This document shows, piece after piece, positions 62,793-64,000 of a DNA stretch of 64,000 bases. Position 1 is the first letter of the stretch. Each line of letters starts with the position of its first letter. Position numbers and translations under genes: made by a program. Below the pieces are notes generated by a model that worked only from the letters and a program-made list of their open reading frames with translations, was not told the DNA's origin and ran no database searches. This DNA is from Sipunculus nudus (lineage: Eukaryota > Annelida > Sipuncula > Golfingiida > Sipunculidae), in assembly GCA_026874595.1 (NCBI GenBank), contig CM049309.1:19285576-19349575 (forward strand), in the 5' to 3' direction.

Positions 62793-63195
62793 CTAAATAA
62801 AAGATAAATATGATAACTGTAATATTTAAATTAAAATAAGCTTACACACAATCCAGTCATGTGGTATAGTGGTGTTTTAGCTGAGGCTTTTTCCACAGGC
62901 ATTTAACTTACATTTCAGACATATATATGGATTTTTGTAATGAAAGAAGATGATTTTATGTATACAAAAATAAGTACATACATAGAATAATATCATATTT
63001 TATAAGGGACAGAGCATAAAGGTTTGGTATATAACAGTCTCAGTCAATTACTTACTTAGCACATTATCTACTGGTATGTCAATCAAATATTGTTGTTAAA
63101 TTTAACAAACTGCAAAACTAAACAGTTATACTTATTCAGAATATAACCATAATTTTTCTATACATATAAATATAAATATAAATATACAATTAGAA
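62793..63195. other. Intron right of e1, nothing recognised
   Basis: A+T-rich; no gene seen. The exon(s) carrying TM1 and the start codon were not found in the window. Confidence 0.5.
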
Positions 63196-64000
63196 CTAGA
63201 ATACGGGTAGTTGACAAGCAACTATGTGTATCCGCCGAAACCAGATGTGGACGGGTGTAGTGAGGCATGGATTGGGTGGCAAAGGGAAACAGAGAGAGGT
63301 GTGTTGCATATTCTGCAGCCAAAATGTGTATTTAGGTGGCGCCACCCTCACAAAATCCAAAAAAATTATCCAAGTTGTATACAATTGCAAAATTTTAGGC
63401 AGATAAGTCAAACCAGTCCTGAGATATAAGCCTGGATTTCTGCAGCCTGAACTTCAGAGTACGTGGCGCTACCTGCCAAAAAAATCGAGAAAGCTATCCA
63501 AGATGTATATACGTGCAAAATCTTAGGGAGATAAGTCAAACCACTGCCGAGATATGAGTGATTTTTCCCACCAGATGCTTTGCACAAATGGTTGCACGTG
63601 GCACCACTAGTTTTGTGTATGATAAAGAGCTATGTGAGATCTATACACAAGCAAAATTTTAGGTGGATACGTTAAACCAGTCCTGAGATATAAGCCTGGA
63701 TGTCTGCAGCCTTAACATGAAAGTAGGTGGCGCCACCTGCCAAAAAATCGAGAAAGCTATCCAAGATGTATATACTTGCAAAATCTTAGGGAGATAAGTC
63801 ATCCACTGCCGAATTATGAGTGATTTTATCCCATGGCAGACAAACAGACGGAGGCTGTGCAAAAATGTTTGCAGGTGGCGCCACCAGTTTTGTGTATGAG
63901 AAAGAGCTATGTGAGATCTATACACATGCAAAATTTTGGCCAAATCGTTCAAACGGTTCCCGAGATATTGGTGTCAAACCAGTCCTGAGATATAAGCCTG
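63196..64000 (+). repeat. Tandem modules with GGTGGCGCCACC palindromes, running off the window
   Basis: ccagtcctgagatataagcc recurs at 63412, 63676 and 63978. Two submodules alternate, each near a gtggcgccac palindrome (63335-63346, 63462-63473, 63596-63607, 63726-63737, 63874-63885; some imperfect). Shared text includes atccaagatgtatatac.tgc, aaaatcttagggagataagt and gagctatgtgagatctatac. Non-coding; continues past 64000. Confidence 0.85.

Noticed and set aside
654-62792. ABCA gene as a pseudogene, given heavy repeat load and a 10-kb insertion
   Set aside because: All 38 exons keep open frames, GT-AG edges and the NBD1 catalytic motifs; only one junction is uncertain and has in-frame alternatives.

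Overview
This is a window of an animal genome: A+T-rich, with short exons, GT-AG introns, tRNA-derived SINE heads, satellites and a complete Ty3/Gypsy retrotransposon. The repeat style (GC-rich ATGCCCCCGCC termini around a 180-bp satellite, dispersed short repeats) suggests a mollusc or another lophotrochozoan. That is inference; no ribosomal or mitochondrial marker is present.

Host gene. Nearly the whole window lies in one minus-strand gene, read right to left: an ABCA-family transporter of the ABCA1/ABCA4/ABCA7 type. I placed 38 internal exons (e1 at 62651-62792 to e38 at 654-774), about 5.7 kb of coding sequence. They run from the start of the first extracellular domain through membrane domain 1, a complete nucleotide-binding domain 1, the regulatory linker, the second extracellular domain and membrane domain 2, to the linker before NBD2. 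The first exon(s) with TM1 lie right of the window and NBD2 lies left of it. Phases agree at every junction except e27/e28, where the exact splice site is uncertain. No e1-e38 reading frame is broken, so the gene looks functional.

Nested elements. (1) 40438-50755, in the intron between e13 and e14 and antisense to the gene: a 10.3-kb Ty3/Gypsy element with identical 206-bp LTRs, an ATAT target duplication, primer site, polypurine tract, a perfect 587-bp tandem duplication in its leader, gag, a gag-pol -1 frameshift signal with a predicted pseudoknot, protease-RT-RNase H, and integrase. In the place where env would sit is an extra ORF encoding a zinc finger joined to a complete TatD-type metal-dependent nuclease. 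Two in-frame stops separate RNase H from integrase. (2) About 14.4-19.2 kb, in the e30-e31 intron: two nearly identical intronless genes of unknown function, divergent, on the arms of a large inverted repeat. (3) Three intronic tandem arrays grown from this gene's own splice junctions: about 30 copies of the e33 donor edge (7.6-9.8 kb), about 12 copies of the e10 acceptor edge (53.76-54.23 kb) and about 3 extra copies of the e4 acceptor edge (59.69-59.97 kb). (4) A 180-bp satellite (5.2-7.06 kb), several dispersed repeat families, tRNA-SINEs, microsatellites and a tandem repeat at the right end.

The retroelement genes work together as a mobile unit; the ABCA gene is an unrelated host lipid-transporter-type gene. 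Coordinates of exon edges come from reading splice consensus, phase and family similarity by eye.
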